Source of the DNA: Limnomonas spitsbergensis
Lineage: Eukaryota > Chlorophyta > Chlorophyceae > Chlamydomonadales
Assembly (NCBI GenBank): GCA_037349105.1
Contig: JAYJMM010000119.1
Coordinates: 6,521,001-6,585,000 of the forward strand
Direction: 5' to 3'
DNA length: 64,000 nucleotides
Positions 11,761 to 23,250 of the stretch are shown here, one piece after another. Position 1 is the first letter of the stretch. Each line of letters starts with the position of its first letter. Under the pieces are notes generated by a model, which worked only from the letters and a program-made list of their open reading frames with translations, searched no databases and was not told the DNA's origin. The translations under genes were made by a program, and so were the position numbers.

Positions 11761-13315
11761 CTACTTCGACTTGCAAGTAATGCGGAGGCCCGTGATCTTG
11801 TCCCATCCGTGAGCGAAGCCAAGCCTCTCTACCTCTACCGCCTCTGCTAGGATGAGCGCGAGGTGCCCATCTCCCTTTGCAGTCGCCGACACTCCAGCCA
11901 ACTCCCTCAGCCGGTTCTTAATCTATAGCATATGAATGCGAAATCATATTATCAGAGAGGTGAATGAGTCATGCACTATTGAAAGTATACTCTGGGTATC
12001 TTTAAGATGAGTGGAAGTAAGGACTGTCATGTGTCCCTGTAGTAAATGTTATGATGCAAAAATAGCAGCATTTGTAGTCAATGAACCTTGAATGTAGAGG
12101 ACATGCCAAGATCTGAAATTGAAATTACCTTGAAACTGAAGAAAGCGTGCCATTGGATGGTCACTGCGGGAGTATTAACCGGTGTGCGCGCGCCCGTGAG
12201 CACGGCCCTCTTATCCATGCCGATGGCAATGGCTGACAAGAATGCGCGGGCGTCGAAAGGCTGAGAGTTGCTGCGGTATACCATGTTGCCCTCACCGACA
12301 GGCAGCAGTTGTTGTTCTGCCCACTCCTTCACCGCTGCCTTGTTGCTCTCAGAAGTGTCCTTCGTATTCTTCGTGTTGCAGACCATGAACTGGTCAAACT
12401 GCAGTAGCATGAATGAGGGTTGTTTCAGGTATTCATTATTAATTATTAAAGAGATATTTAAATTACAAAGCCAACAACTTCAGCAATTTAAGAGAGTTAC
12501 TTTGGTGGCACATGTCAAAGCCAAGAAGTTGAGCAATTAACCAGCAATTACTAATTAGATATTGATAATTACTTTGGTGGCACATGTCCAAGCCAGCAAT
12601 TAATCAGCAATTTATGATACATTGATAACACAAATTAGTAAACCATCTACTTCAAAGAGAGTTACTCTGGTGGCTCTAAGCCTGACATGCACATAGTCTA
12701 CAAGCACGTCTGAAATGTATATCTATCACTCACCGCGCGCGTAGAGATCTGCCCAACTTGATTGGAAAACCTGTTCTGCCAGACCGCTCTCCCACCCTGA
12801 CAGCCTGGAAATAGGCCACCGTTGTTGACCACCTTGTAGACCCAGAACTGGTTCCAGTGGGCACGGTTTGTGGCAAACCCAGGGTCGAACTGCTGCTGGA
12901 ACTCCTGGATGGGTTCGTAGCTGAGAAGGTACTTAAGTCTCAGTCTCATTCCCTGTCAGCAAGAACTTGGAGTCTTTTTTTGTCCGGGACAATAGACAGC
13001 TCACTGCCTTCCCAATAAGGTCCTGCATGATGTAAATACAAGTACAGAATTAGGTGGCCATCGCTTATTCATTTATGTGCCGCGAACTGTAGGACAAAAA
13101 GCCAAGTTACATCTCCCGGCCGGCCCTACTAGGTAGTACTGCCCACCCTGGCCAATCTTACGCGCTCATCTTATTCAACTAGTACCACTGATGCATTATA
13201 AGCCTCAGACCTGGGAGGCGACAATATAACACGGTAACCTCACCAACAGCATCTTGTTGGCGCGCATGTATGCGTTGGCATGCATGGCCACCACTGCGAA
13301 GTCCTGCTCCACTTT
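11761..13315 (-). CDS. 3' exons of a spliced gene inside the 10.2-kb insertion, unknown function
   Basis: Five exons with consensus GT-AG borders, all in phase 0. In transcription order they are 13244-13315 (24 codons), 13005-13022 (6), 12734-12952 (73), 12129-12398 (90) and 11761-11922 (53 plus TAG). The joined reading frame is open for 246 codons and ends at the TAG complementary to 11761-11763. Visible sequence includes a Trp/Phe/Asn-rich stretch (HWNQFWVYKVVNNGGLFPG) and an acidic/polar exon followed by ARAFLSAIAIGMDKRAVL. There is no recognised domain. The consistent phase and good splice sites argue for a real gene. It may encode the transposase or a cargo protein. Upstream exons probably continue to the right. 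Confidence 0.55.
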
Positions 13316-13440
13316 CTGTCAGGTCCACATGGCTGATGTCCGCCTGTCTTCCGGGCTGAATCAACTACTCCGGCTGCGAGGACGAAATTTTCTCATTCAG
13401 GGCGGTTGACAATCAGGTAGTGGCAGATGTCATTCCTCAC

Positions 13441-14160
13441 CTCGACCCGGAGCATGCCCAGCTTGACCTCTTCCCCTTTCAGAAGGGGGGCTAAGTAACT
13501 CGTTGCCACTGACGGCCATGAAATCGGGTGTCATAAATGTCTCAAGCCCCTGTCCCGCGGACGAAACGCGGGAGTTTCGCGTTGTTTCCTGTGACGAACC
13601 CTTGCCAATACTGGGCGGATCGGGGAGATCATCATTCTCTGTGTCTTTTTCCTCCATCCAGTCGTCGTCCCCAGGGGAATGATCTAGGAGATCAGTGTCT
13701 TGAGGCTCATTGCCTGGATGCAAAAAAACAGAACAGTGAGGACAGGCAACGAGTTCGCAGATTATGCAAGGGCCGCTGCGTCTTATGTCCTATAAGATGA
13801 ATATCTCACCGCTCTGAACAGAATGCCCTCCAGCTTTGCGCGCAATAGGCTGAGGGGTGTTTTCACCAGAGGGTTTATGAGAGTTTCTGGCAGAGGAGCC
13901 GTGGAGGGGGCCGCGCCACTGTCTGCACGGAACACACTAGTCTAGATCTCTTCATTTCGGCAAATTAAAATGCAGTGAGCTCGTTCACCATTGACTGCCT
14001 CTCCCTCTGTATCAACCGCGATAGCAGCCCTCTTTTTGCCTACGATAGTTGGTTTGAGAACTTTATAGAGAGACTTTCCAGCAGCAACTCTCATACTAGA
14101 TGGACGAATATAGGACATGGTAAAGAAAGGCAGATATTGTCGGCGGATGTCACCTTTCAA
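13441..14160 (-). CDS. Candidate upstream exons of the same minus-strand gene
   Basis: Two exons have good borders: 13441-13713 (acceptor after GCATCCAG, donor GTGAGG), acidic and Asp/Glu-rich; and 13810-13922 (acceptor TGCAG, donor GTGAGA). Their phases fit each other (one carried base plus two), but joining to the 13244-13315 exon would shift its more protein-like frame, so an exon or border is missing. A further open segment (13942-14160), basic, with SYIRPSSMRVAAGKSLYKVL, may be another exon ending near a GTGAAC donor. Confidence 0.35.
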
Positions 14161-14239
14161 TTTGAAACAACGAAATACATGTATTCACACAAGTCACACA
14201 TCTCGCAACGCGACATTGTCCACTCACGAGATGTATGAA

Positions 14240-15010
14240 GCAAGTGTGGCGGAACAAGGCAGTTGACGCTAACGTGTCCGCTTACGCTCGTCAACGCCCC
14301 CCCTTATAACACACTCAAGCGTTTGTTCTATTTCAGTACGATCACTCTGATGACAAGTCAGGACATTGCCTCTTCCTCAGAACATGACTCTCCAAGCCTT
14401 CTAAGCAGCAGCAAGGTCACTAAGCTGCAGCGACGGAAGCCTACCAGCATGTGTACAGGAGCGAGAGTTATCCGGCAGCTCGGAATTTGGCCGCCCTAAG
14501 CAAACGGGCAGCAGCTGCGACAAGAGTAGATGAGGCAGCACCAGAAATAGGCAGTAGTACACCCCTCAGTGTGGGGTCAGCGCTGTGGGACTCGCATTTC
14601 AGCATGCATGTCTGGCATGGGCATTGCCTGACCCATATACTGTATACACTGATACGCACAAGGCCCAAGCGCAACGTCCCGCCGGCATGCACAACGCCCT
14701 TCTTGCATGACCATATCCCTCGAGTATGAACAGTGCCCCACACATATAATAGCATTTCCTGGTATGCCTATTGCCGGCCTGTTTGCAATGCCCTACTTGA
14801 ATCCGTAGCACCCCATAACCTCGTGTGCATGCACAGCGCTTGCCCGATGGGCAGTGCCACCCATATGCACAGCAACACTCGCATTTATATGTCCTGCGGA
14901 TTGGTTCAGTTCCCCACCCACAGGCACAGCGCCGCCCGCCCACATCATTTATTGTGCACAGCGCCCGCTCGTATTACCATGGTATAGTGCCCACCCGCAT
15001 GCACGGCACC
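14240..15010. other. No gene seen; degenerate GC-rich repeat DNA
   Basis: Contains loosely repeated words such as CACAGCGC, GCCCACCC and GCATGCAC at irregular spacing, grading into the 41-bp minisatellite on its right. Short ORFs run in all frames without domain-like content. Confidence 0.5.
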
Positions 15011-15014
15011 TACC

Positions 15015-17350
15015 TCTATGGAATATGCCCTGCCAGTGGGTGCAGCGCTTCACCAGCATACCGCCCGTATGACATGTACCCTACCAGTGGGTGCAGCGCA
15101 ACTGCCTGAATTTCCTGTGCCCTACCAGTGCGTGAAGCGCAACTGCCTGCATGTCCTGTGCCCTACCAGTGGGTACAGCGCAACTGCCTGCATTTCCTGT
15201 GCCCTACCGGTGGGTGCAGCGCAACCGCCTGCATTTCCTGTGCCCTACTGATGGGTGCTGTGCAACCGCCTGCATTTCCTGTGCCCTTCGGTGGGTGTAG
15301 CGCAACCGCATGCATTTCCTGTACCATACCACTGGGTGCAGCGCAACTGCCTGCATTTCCTGTGCCCTACCGGTGGGTGCAGCGCAACCGCCTGCATTTC
15401 CTGTGCCCCACGGGTGGGTGCAGCGCAACCGCCTGCATTTCCTGTGCCCCACCGGTGGGTGATGCGCAAACGCCTGCATTTCCTGTGCACTACCGGTGGG
15501 TGCAGCGCAACTGCCTGCATTTCCTGTGCCCTGCTGGTGGGTGTAGCGCAACTGCCTGCATTTCCTGTGCCCTACCGATGGGTGCAGCGCAACCGTCTGC
15601 ATTTACTATTCGCTACCGGTGGGTGTAGCGCAACCGCCTGCATTTCCTGTGCCCTACCAGTGTGTGCAGCGCAACTGCCTGCATTTATGTGCCCTACTAG
15701 TGGTTGCTGCGCATCTGCCTGCATTTCCTGTGCCCCACCGGTTGGTGCAGCGCAACCGCCTGCATTTCCTGTGCCCCACTGGTGGGTGCAGCGCAACCGC
15801 CTGCATTTCCTGTGCCCCACCGGTGGGTGCAGCGCAACCGCCTGCATGTCCTGTGCCCTACCAGTGGGTGCAGCGCAACTGCCTGCATTTCTGTGCCCTA
15901 CTGGTGGGTACAACGCAACTGCCTACATTTCCTGTGCCCTACCGGTGGGTGCAGTGCAACCACCTGCATTTCCTGTGCCCCACCGGTGGGTGCAGAGCAA
16001 CCGCCTGCATTTCGTGTGCCCTACTGGTGGGTGTAGCGCAACCGCCTGCATTTCCTGTGCCCTCCGGTGGGTGTAGCGCAACTGCCTGCATTTCCTGTGC
16101 CCTACCAGTGGGTGCAGCGCAACCGCCTGTATTTCCTGTGCCCTACCGGTTGGTGCAGCGCAACCGCCTGCATTTCCTGTGCCCTACCAGTTGGTGCAGC
16201 GCAACCACCTGCATTTCCAGTGCCCCACAGGTGGGTGCAGCGCAACCGCCTGCACTTCTTGTGCCCTACCGGTGGGTGTTGCGCAACTGCATGCATTTCC
16301 TGTGCCCTACCGATGGGTGCAGCGCAATCGTCTGCATTTACTATTCGCTACCTGTGGGTTTAGCACAACCGCTTGTATTTCCTGTGCCCTACCAGTGTGT
16401 GCAGCGCAACTGCCTGCATTTCTGTGCCCTACCGGTGGGTGCAGCGCATCTGCCTACATTACCTGTGCCCCACCGGTGGGTGCAGCGCAACCGCCTGCAT
16501 TTCCTGTGCCCCACCGGTGGGTGCAGCGCAACCGCCTGCATGTCCTGTGCCCTACCAGTGGGTGCAGCGCAACTGCCTGCATTTCTGTGCCCTATTGGTG
16601 GGTACAACGCAACTGCCTGAATTTCCTGTGCCCTACCGGTGGTTGCAGTGCAACCGCCTGCATTTCCTGTGCCCTACCAGTGGGTGCAGCGCAACTGCCT
16701 GCATTTCTGTGCCCTATTGGTGGGTACAACGCAACTGCCTGAATTTCCTGTGCCCCACCGGTGGGTGCAGCGCAACCGCCTGCATTTCGTGTGCCCTACT
16801 GGTGGGTGTAGCGCAACCGCCTGCATTTCCTGTGCCCTCCGGTTGGTGCAGCGCAACCGCCTGCATTTCATGTGCCCTACCGGTTGGTGCAGCGCAACCG
16901 CCTGCATTTCCAGTGCCCCACTGGTGGGTGCAGCGCAACCGCCTGCACTTCTTGTGCCCTACCGGTGGGTGCAGCGCAACCGCCTGCATTTCCTATTCAC
17001 TACCGGTGGGTGTAGCGCAACCGCCTGCATTTCCTGTGCCCTACCAGTGGGTGCAGCGCAACCGCCCGTATGGATTGTGTCCTACCGGTGGGTGCAGCGC
17101 AACCGTTTGTATGGACCGTCACTGGTGGGTGCAGTGCAACCGCCTGTATCGACCCTGCCCTACCGCCGGGTTCAGAGCAACCATCTGTATCGACTTTGCC
17201 CTACTGGTTTGGTGCAGCGTTACTATCCATATGGACTGTGCCCTACCGGTGGGTGCAGGGCTACCGTCCGTATGGACTGTGCCTAACTGAAGGTTATAGC
17301 GCTCCAATCATATCAACTGCAACCTACCGGTGGGTTATCAATTTACTCAA
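15015..17350. repeat. 41-bp minisatellite, about 57 copies
   Basis: The unit is approximately GCGCAACCGCCTGCATTTCC plus TGTGCCCTACCGGTGGGTGCA, 41 bp, with scattered substitutions and a few one-base deletions. Because 41 is not a multiple of 3, each frame passes through all three phases every 123 bp and gives the same 41-residue super-repeat (CPTGGCSATACISC, ALPVGAAQPPAFPV, PYRWVQRNRLHFL). No phase contains a stop, so ORFs up to 333 codons arise on the plus strand and long ones on the minus strand. Single-base indels do not destroy the frame. The right end degenerates near 17050-17350. Confidence 0.93.
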
Positions 17351-18480
17351 GAGATGTTTGGGTTGAACATCCAAGAACTCAGCGGCATGGTGCACACTAG
17401 CTAGGTCCAGTGGGTAGCAAGCCTACTGTGGGCACATGAAGTGAAGGAATAGAGAGGGAGCACTGCCCGTAGTACGTTGCGGTGAAGCGGTCTGCCTACG
17501 TGTTCGTAATTTGCTCAGGTTCATGGGGCTGAAAAGCCAAGGACACTGCAGCAAGGTGCCCACTAGCTAGGGCCAGTGGGCAGAAGGTCTAGACAGTTGT
17601 GAAAGGATAGAGAGGGAGCGCTGACATCGCTCACCTTTCCTAAAGCAATCTTAAATGTCGGGCGGATGAGCTTCACATGATTTACTTCCCGATCTACACA
17701 GACCTTCGATTTCAATTTAACCTCACTTTCCATAATGACCTAGAGGATGAGGATGAGGCCATGAAACGGTACGCAAATGGAAGATGGGGCAAACTAAATG
17801 CAGAGGTTTTTGCATCTATGTTATGGAAGAAATTTGGTTATCTTATCTTTCAGTGCATGAAAAGAGAGAATCATCTCAAAACTTTGCCAAATCCCCCGTC
17901 TCCCCCCTAATACTCTAGGTGGTTCTCAACCGAACTCTATTGCACCCACGTCAAGTTTTATGACTGGGGCTTATCTTCTGCACTATGGGGTTCATTCCCA
18001 CGCCACTGTCGTGGTTGTGTGCTAGTTGCTTGCCCAAGCGGGTCACTGGTTTTCGCTTTATGTCCTAGTGTATCAAGTGCATGTACCGGTTTTCGGGCAC
18101 AGGTCCCATGCATCAAATGTGATGCTCTGATGGATTGTAAAAACTTCACAAAAAACTTCACAGACCGGTCAGATGCAAGAACGGTGCTTAAATATACTAG
18201 TTTAACATAAATAGAGCGGTCAGGCGCCAGTGCGGTACTGCGGTGATTAAAAATACTAGCACTTGTACGTAAGCTAGAAAGCGGTCAGGCCAAAGAGCAG
18301 TGGTCAGAAAACACACCAGTCCAGAGCAACGGAGAATTTAGGTGCAATGTAGCGGTCAGGGGCAAGAGTGGAAGCGCCCGAGAGCAGCGTACGAGTCAGT
18401 AGATACAAAAGATTGTATCATTGTACAATTAATCCTGGTATGATTAAAAATCAGTGAAGGGGCACTGCTGTCAATCAGAG
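17350..18480. other. No supported gene; duplicated segment and degenerate repeats
   Basis: A segment containing CACTAGCTAGG(T/G)CCAGTGGG and ending in ATAGAGAGGGAGC occurs twice about 157 bp apart (17390-17465 and 17550-17625). A loose repeat around AGCGGTCAGG occurs four times between 18160 and 18360. A 78-codon plus-strand ORF (17677-17910) has no recognised content. Confidence 0.5.
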
Positions 18481-18486
18481 ACTCAC

Positions 18487-18787
18487 TCAAACACAAGGTC
18501 CCCATCATTGACAGTACCAACCTCGATTTCCAGCCCCTCTCGCAAGGCTCTAGCATGGCCCATACCGGTATCCATGGGATGATCAGGAACATGGAGGCCT
18601 CTTCCTTAAAAGAGTCGGGCACCGCGTAGAGCATGCGGTGGATAGGCTTTTAGAAGTCAATGATATCGTACCAAGCCGCTCCAGTCGGCCGCCTCTTTGC
18701 CCATTCAAAGCTGATGCATCCCTTGCTCTCCAGAAAGCTCATGCCAGCCTTGAGTTGCGTCAGTGTACCACCGGATGAAAACTAGAT
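18487..18787 (-). CDS. Possible middle exon(s) of the insertion's spliced gene
   Basis: Minus-strand reading gives a protein-like segment (GGTLTQLKAGMSFLESKGCI, then FEWAKRRPTGAAWYDIIDF) followed by an in-frame TAA and, still in frame, KPIHRMLYAVPDSF. In a second frame ARALREGLEIEVGTVNDGDL ends at a GTGAGT donor near 18490. Either an intron with an AAAAG acceptor removes the TAA, or the gene is broken here. Unrecognised family. Confidence 0.3.
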
Positions 18788-18834
18788 GTTCACCTCAAGC
18801 TCGGGGAACCAAGTTACTCCCTGCCCAGATTATG

Positions 18835-19570
18835 GGTCGAAAGCACGGGCAGGGGACAGGAAGAGGGACAGGGGACAGGTGCATGACAGATTGACAGGGG
18901 ACAGGGACATGGACAGGGGACATGAGCAGGGACAGAGGGCATGGGCAGGGATAGGGGCATGGACAAGAGCAGGGGACAGGGGACAGGAGCATGGGACAGA
19001 AGCAAGGGACAGAAGCAGAGGACAGAAGCAGGGGCAGGGGACAGGAGCAGGGGACAGGAGCAGGGATAGGAGCAGGGACAGGGGACAGAAGCTGGGACAG
19101 GGGACAGAAGCTGGGACAGGGGACAGGAGCAGAGACAGGGGGCAGGAGCAGGGGCATGCTACAGGAGCAGACACAGGGGGCAGGAGCTGGGACATGGTGC
19201 AGTAGCAGGTACAGGGGGCAGGAGCATGGAAAGGGGGCAGGAGCAGGGACATGGGACAGGAGCAGAGACAAGGGGCAGGAGCATGGACAGGGACATGAGC
19301 AGGGACAGGGGGCATGAGCAGGGACATGGGGCATGAGCAGGGACAGGGGATAGGAGCAGGGACAGGGGGCAGGAGCAGGGACAGGGGGCAGGAGCAGGGA
19401 CAGGGGAAATGAGCAGGGACAGGGGACAGGAGCAGGGACAGGGGGCAGGAGCAAGGACAGGGGACAAGAGCACGGACAGGGGACAGGAGCAGGGACAGGG
19501 GGGAGGAGCTGGGACTGAAGGCAGGAGCTGGGACAAGGGGCAGGAGCTGGGACAGGGGGAAGGAGCTACG
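18835..19570. repeat. Polypurine 19-bp minisatellite (GGAGCAGGGACAGGGGGCA)
   Basis: About 38 imperfect copies. The plus strand is almost purely A/G with regularly spaced G-runs of 3 to 6, so it could form G-quadruplex or triplex structures. The period is mostly 19 bp with 18- and 20-bp variants. Long Pro/Cys/Ser-repeat ORFs on the minus strand are by-products of the repeat. Confidence 0.9.
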
Positions 19571-19576
19571 ACCGGT

Positions 19577-20262
19577 ATCATGCAACCAGGATAATGCACG
19601 TTCATGGTTGCGCATTCGGCCAGTAGCTGTACTGCAGTACTGGTACTGCGCCCCCATGATGGGGAGCATAAACAAGACCGGCCCATACTGCTTGTTGGTC
19701 GCCTTAGTAGCACGCACCTAAGCGCGGACCAGTGTAGCAGCGGCCGCTCACTGCTACCTGTTTCATGCAGCCAATATAATGCACGCTCATGGATGCGCAT
19801 GTGGCCAACACTTGAACCGTCGCGGCATTTTTTTGACAGAGAGCAGGACAAGACTGGCCAAAGGACGGTCGCCTAAGCAACACACACCTAAGCGCGGACC
19901 CGGATGGCAGGGGCCGCTCACTGCTACCAGTTACATGCAGCCTGTTTATTGCATGTTTATGGTTGCGCACGTGGACAACAGCTGGACCGGTCATGCACCT
20001 TCCTTTTAGGGGGGGAAACAATACCAGCCTACTCTCAGTTGCCCATGCAGGCAGATAAGCGCAGGTCTAGGGAGAAGCAGCCGCTCACTGTCACCGGTTT
20101 CATGCAGCCAATATAATACAAGCTCATGGTTGTGCATGTGAGCAACAGCTGTACAATCATTGCACCCCCTTCATAGAGGGGAAAACAAGAGAGGCCTGCG
20201 GTCGGTTGTTCAAGCGGCTACCTGTGCTCAGGGTAGCAGCGGCCGTTCACTGCTACTAGTAT
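19577..20262. repeat. ~165-185-bp imperfect tandem repeats, four copies
   Basis: Anchored by TTTCATGCAGCCAATATAAT-like words at about 19576, 19760, 19932 and 20098, each followed by a GCTCATGGTTGTGCAT-like segment and preceded by CGCTCACTGCTACC. They are strongly diverged from each other. Confidence 0.7.
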
Positions 20263-20324
20263 TATGCGGTCCACGGCTGGTCACCTAACAAGCAGCACGC
20301 ACCTCAGCGAGCAACTGGGTAGCA

Positions 20325-20600
20325 GCAGCGGTGCGCAAGCTAGCCAACCGCCCCATGCTAGTGCGCAAGCTGGCCATGAACCACATGCTGGTGGGCCAGC
20401 TGGCCATCAGCTCCATGCTCGTTTGCCAGCTGGTCAACAGCTCCATGCTGGTGTGCAAGTTGTCCCTCAGCTCCACGCACGCCGGTGCGCAAGCTGACCA
20501 CCAACTTATTGCTGATAGCTGGTGTGCAAGATGGCCAGAAGCTTCACGCTAGTGCGCAAGCTAGCCAGATGTTGCAGGCTGTTCATCAAGCTGGCTAGCA
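20325..20600. repeat. 30-bp minisatellite, about nine copies
   Basis: Unit approximately GCGCAAGCTGGCCATCAGCT plus CCATGCTGGT. Being 30 bp, it keeps frame and encodes RKLAMNHMLV-like decapeptides on the plus strand. No start context or domain suggests a gene. Confidence 0.8.
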
Positions 20601-20996
20601 TCTATAATTTTATATGTTGGCATGGAAGCTCACCACTCACCAACAGCTCCATGATGCTGGTATGCATGCTCCCTGTAGCTGCAGGCCAGCAGCTCCAGAT
20701 TCGGAATGGCTGATGGCTACTAGTAGACCACTCAGTAAAGGTGAAAGAATCAAGCAGTAGACAAGCCGCATGCCAAGCAGGAAGAGTAGTACACGAAGTT
20801 TTAGGAGAATGCAGTCGGCCCAACAACAGCCCAGGTGTACAAGAAACTCTATCTCGTTGTCAGCTGAGAAAAGGCAAGCAGGGACAGGAAAGGCAAACGA
20901 CTAGCTAGTACCACCGGGCACCCTGGCTAGTCCTCAGCTATCACTCTATCAGTAGTACTACTTAAAACGCAAGTACGTGTTCATACCCTGTCTGGT

Positions 20997-21217
20997 CGTT
21001 GTGGTAACATCTCGATGATCGAATTCCTTCAACAGGGAACTCATAGAAGACATGCTTATTAGTATTGCCAGGGTGTGTCTGCATCAGGCGGACAAAGAAG
21101 TGCAGTTCACGGTACTCATATGCAACAGACTGAAGGACGGGCAAGGGAACATATTTCTGCAACTGTAGCCGGACGGACGAGCAAGCGGACTCGGTCCCGC
21201 AGCGGATATCTTTCATC
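20997..21217 (-). CDS. Probable first exon of the insertion's minus-strand gene
   Basis: Starts at the ATG complementary to 21215-21217, about 190 bp inside the right terminus, and stays open to a CAGG/GTATGA donor at 20997. It encodes about 74 residues including YEYRELHFFVRLMQTHPGNT and NKHVFYEFPVEG, which look protein-like. The position suggests that transcription starts near the right TIR and crosses the whole insertion, with the minisatellites lying in introns. No family recognised. Confidence 0.4.
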
Positions 21218-22237
21218 AAGCAGGCAAGCGTGCCGGAATGCGTGCGCCAGATTATGGGTCAGCGGGACGACGGCACGGATGCTGGGGCGACAATGCAAGG
21301 GGTGGGGACACGCTTGATTCAATCACGCAAAATCGCCAGTTCAAACGACCCGTTTCCCCCATCTTGATTCAAACGACCCATTCAAGCGTCGGAAACTTAC
21401 CGACGCATGTGAGAAAGAGGGAAGGGGGTCAGACATTCATTAAATATAAATGCTCATTATTGAACGCTAGTCTAGTCGGCAATACATAATTGGTGTCATT
21501 GATTAGGCCGGAGAAAAGTGGTCAACAAAAAACAATCCACATACGGTATGAGGGAAGGCGAATTCAACCTACCGTACCGGAGGATGCTTAACACGAATAT
21601 GGACCACCAGTACCTGGGGAAGCACCGACGGTGTGCAAGGTGTATGGCTGTGGGAAGATAATCAAGCTATCAGCTATGCGGTTGCACGTCGGAGCGCCTA
21701 TCTTGCTGCGCCAATGTGGGGAAGCCTGTAGCTTTGAGCCAAGTGGTGTTGAGGGATGCGGCTTCTGTGGCATTGTGTGTGACGACAGGACATCAGGCCT
21801 GTGCAAAACGGACTTGGGCAGAGGCTCTACCAGCGGCACGCTAGCAGTCGAGTCCCGCTGCCCCCTGAAGTACAAGATGTCATATGCGGCTGCTGTGAGG
21901 GGTTCTGCCAACAATCCTTGCACCAACAGACCAGTGGCTTGCACCATCTGCAGGGGCATCGCGGTACCATCCGTCCTTATGTATGGAGTTATCAGTTCCT
22001 AGATCACATGGAGTCAGCCCCCCCTGGTCAGGAGCTGACGGAGGCAGCAGATGTGATGCGATATGCCATCAGCGCTGAGTAGTTTAAGGGGGTGGTGGGC
22101 AAGGAGCTCCCCAAGAAGCAGAAGACCAGGCTTCTAAAGCAGCACATCAGCACGCTCAAGTTAGATGCTAGTTTGATGCCACTCATGCATGAGCCTCTCG
22201 TTTCTGGAGCCTCGTGGTCTCTAGGGACGATGGGTAG

Positions 22238-22711
22238 TGTAACAGAGCTGGCACCTAGTAAGTGCCATGCTAATGCTTGTCAGAGATGGTAGCTAGGATG
22301 CCATGCTTTTAGTCATGCTAGTTCGCATATTACTCTGTGCGGATTGAAGCTCGTTTCCGTGTGTGTTTGTTTTAAGTAACTTCCTTCCGAAGCTATGTGA
22401 TTACTTTAGTTGCCTTGACTAGTGACACGTTAGCCATGACACTATGACTGTGCTCATGACTCTACTATGCGTGGTAGTAATTCTGATTTGTCATAGACTA
22501 GGGCATGCCTTGTTTGCCCTGTCTTCTTATACTGAGACTCTGTTGATTCGTGATCTTATAGTACGCCGACTCTGTTGCTTTACCGATTGTATCAAGATGT
22601 AACCTGCGATTCTCCACCGTGATCCCGACTCCCCGGTCTCCGCTTCCTCTCTCAGCATTGACAGATAAGAGATACAAGTAAGGGCATTATTGTCTATACT
22701 GCCCTGCTTCA
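22238..22711 (+). repeat. 5' LTR of the non-autonomous element
   Basis: 474 bp, TG...CA termini, 2 mismatches to the 3' LTR, which indicates recent insertion. Confidence 0.93.
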
Positions 22712-22939
22712 CTTGGTTTCACAGCCTGATTGATCCTGAATTGCCATCCCTGGCAATTTTTGACGGACTTGTCACGCCTGGCCTGCGTCCCTGCGACTGC
22801 GAAATCGCTACATGTTGGCCCAACCTCCGTGTAGTAGTGTCGTACGCGCGCTGTCAGCCAGTCATGTTGTATTGCTGTCGCTTGTGTACATTGCCTGAGT
22901 ATCGCCTGTGTATCTCGCTTGACATCCCGTCTCGCTTGT

Positions 22940-23250
22940 GCCCTCGCGTGTACCTCTCGCGTGTGCCCTCGCTTCAGCCAGATTTGGTCAGCACTTCCGG
23001 TGGGCAGCAGTCAGCCTGAACTTCAGCGTGAACTTCAGCTGTCAGTTAAATGATCAGTCATCGCCATATGCATATAACTTGTGCATCTCGCGTGACACCC
23101 AGTCTCGCCTGTGCCCTCGTTGTACCTCTCGCTTGTGCCCTCGCTTCAGCCAGATTTGTTCAGCACTTCAGGTGGGCAGCAGTCGACAGTCAGCCTGAAC
23201 TTCAGCGTGAACTTCAGCTGTCAGTTAAATGACCAGTCATCGCCACAGTC
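22940..23250. repeat. Internal tandem duplication in the LTR element
   Basis: A segment of about 100-170 bp (GTGCCCTCGCTTCAGCCAGA through GAACTTCAGCTGTCAGTTAA) occurs twice, at about 22968-23050 and 23137-23230, with small differences. Confidence 0.8.

Larger units (their letters stand above)
11229..21405. mobile_element. 10.2-kb DNA-transposon-like insertion in U3/U4
   Basis: Its ends are inverted repeats (CGTCGGTAANTTTC, 13 of 14 positions) at 11229-11242 and 21392-21405. A cluster of TTGAATCAA-type motifs lies inside the left end, with a few near the right end. The insertion separates U3 from U4 exactly at a unit sequence that is continuous elsewhere. The TSD is not clean: CACGT (left) against CATGT (right) would be a 5-bp TSD with one change, but then the two TIR ends are offset by 3 bp. 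A minus-strand spliced gene starts about 190 bp inside the right end and ends about 530 bp inside the left end. The superfamily is not identified. Confidence 0.7.

Noticed and set aside
15255..16620. Long plus-strand ORFs (273-333 codons) and overlapping minus-strand ORFs rich in Cys/Pro/His
   Set aside because: They are produced by the 41-bp minisatellite, which is stop-free in all phases. There is no start context or domain.
18795..19851. Minus-strand ORFs of 219-295 codons rich in Pro/Cys/Ser/Leu
   Set aside because: By-product of the 19-bp polypurine minisatellite.
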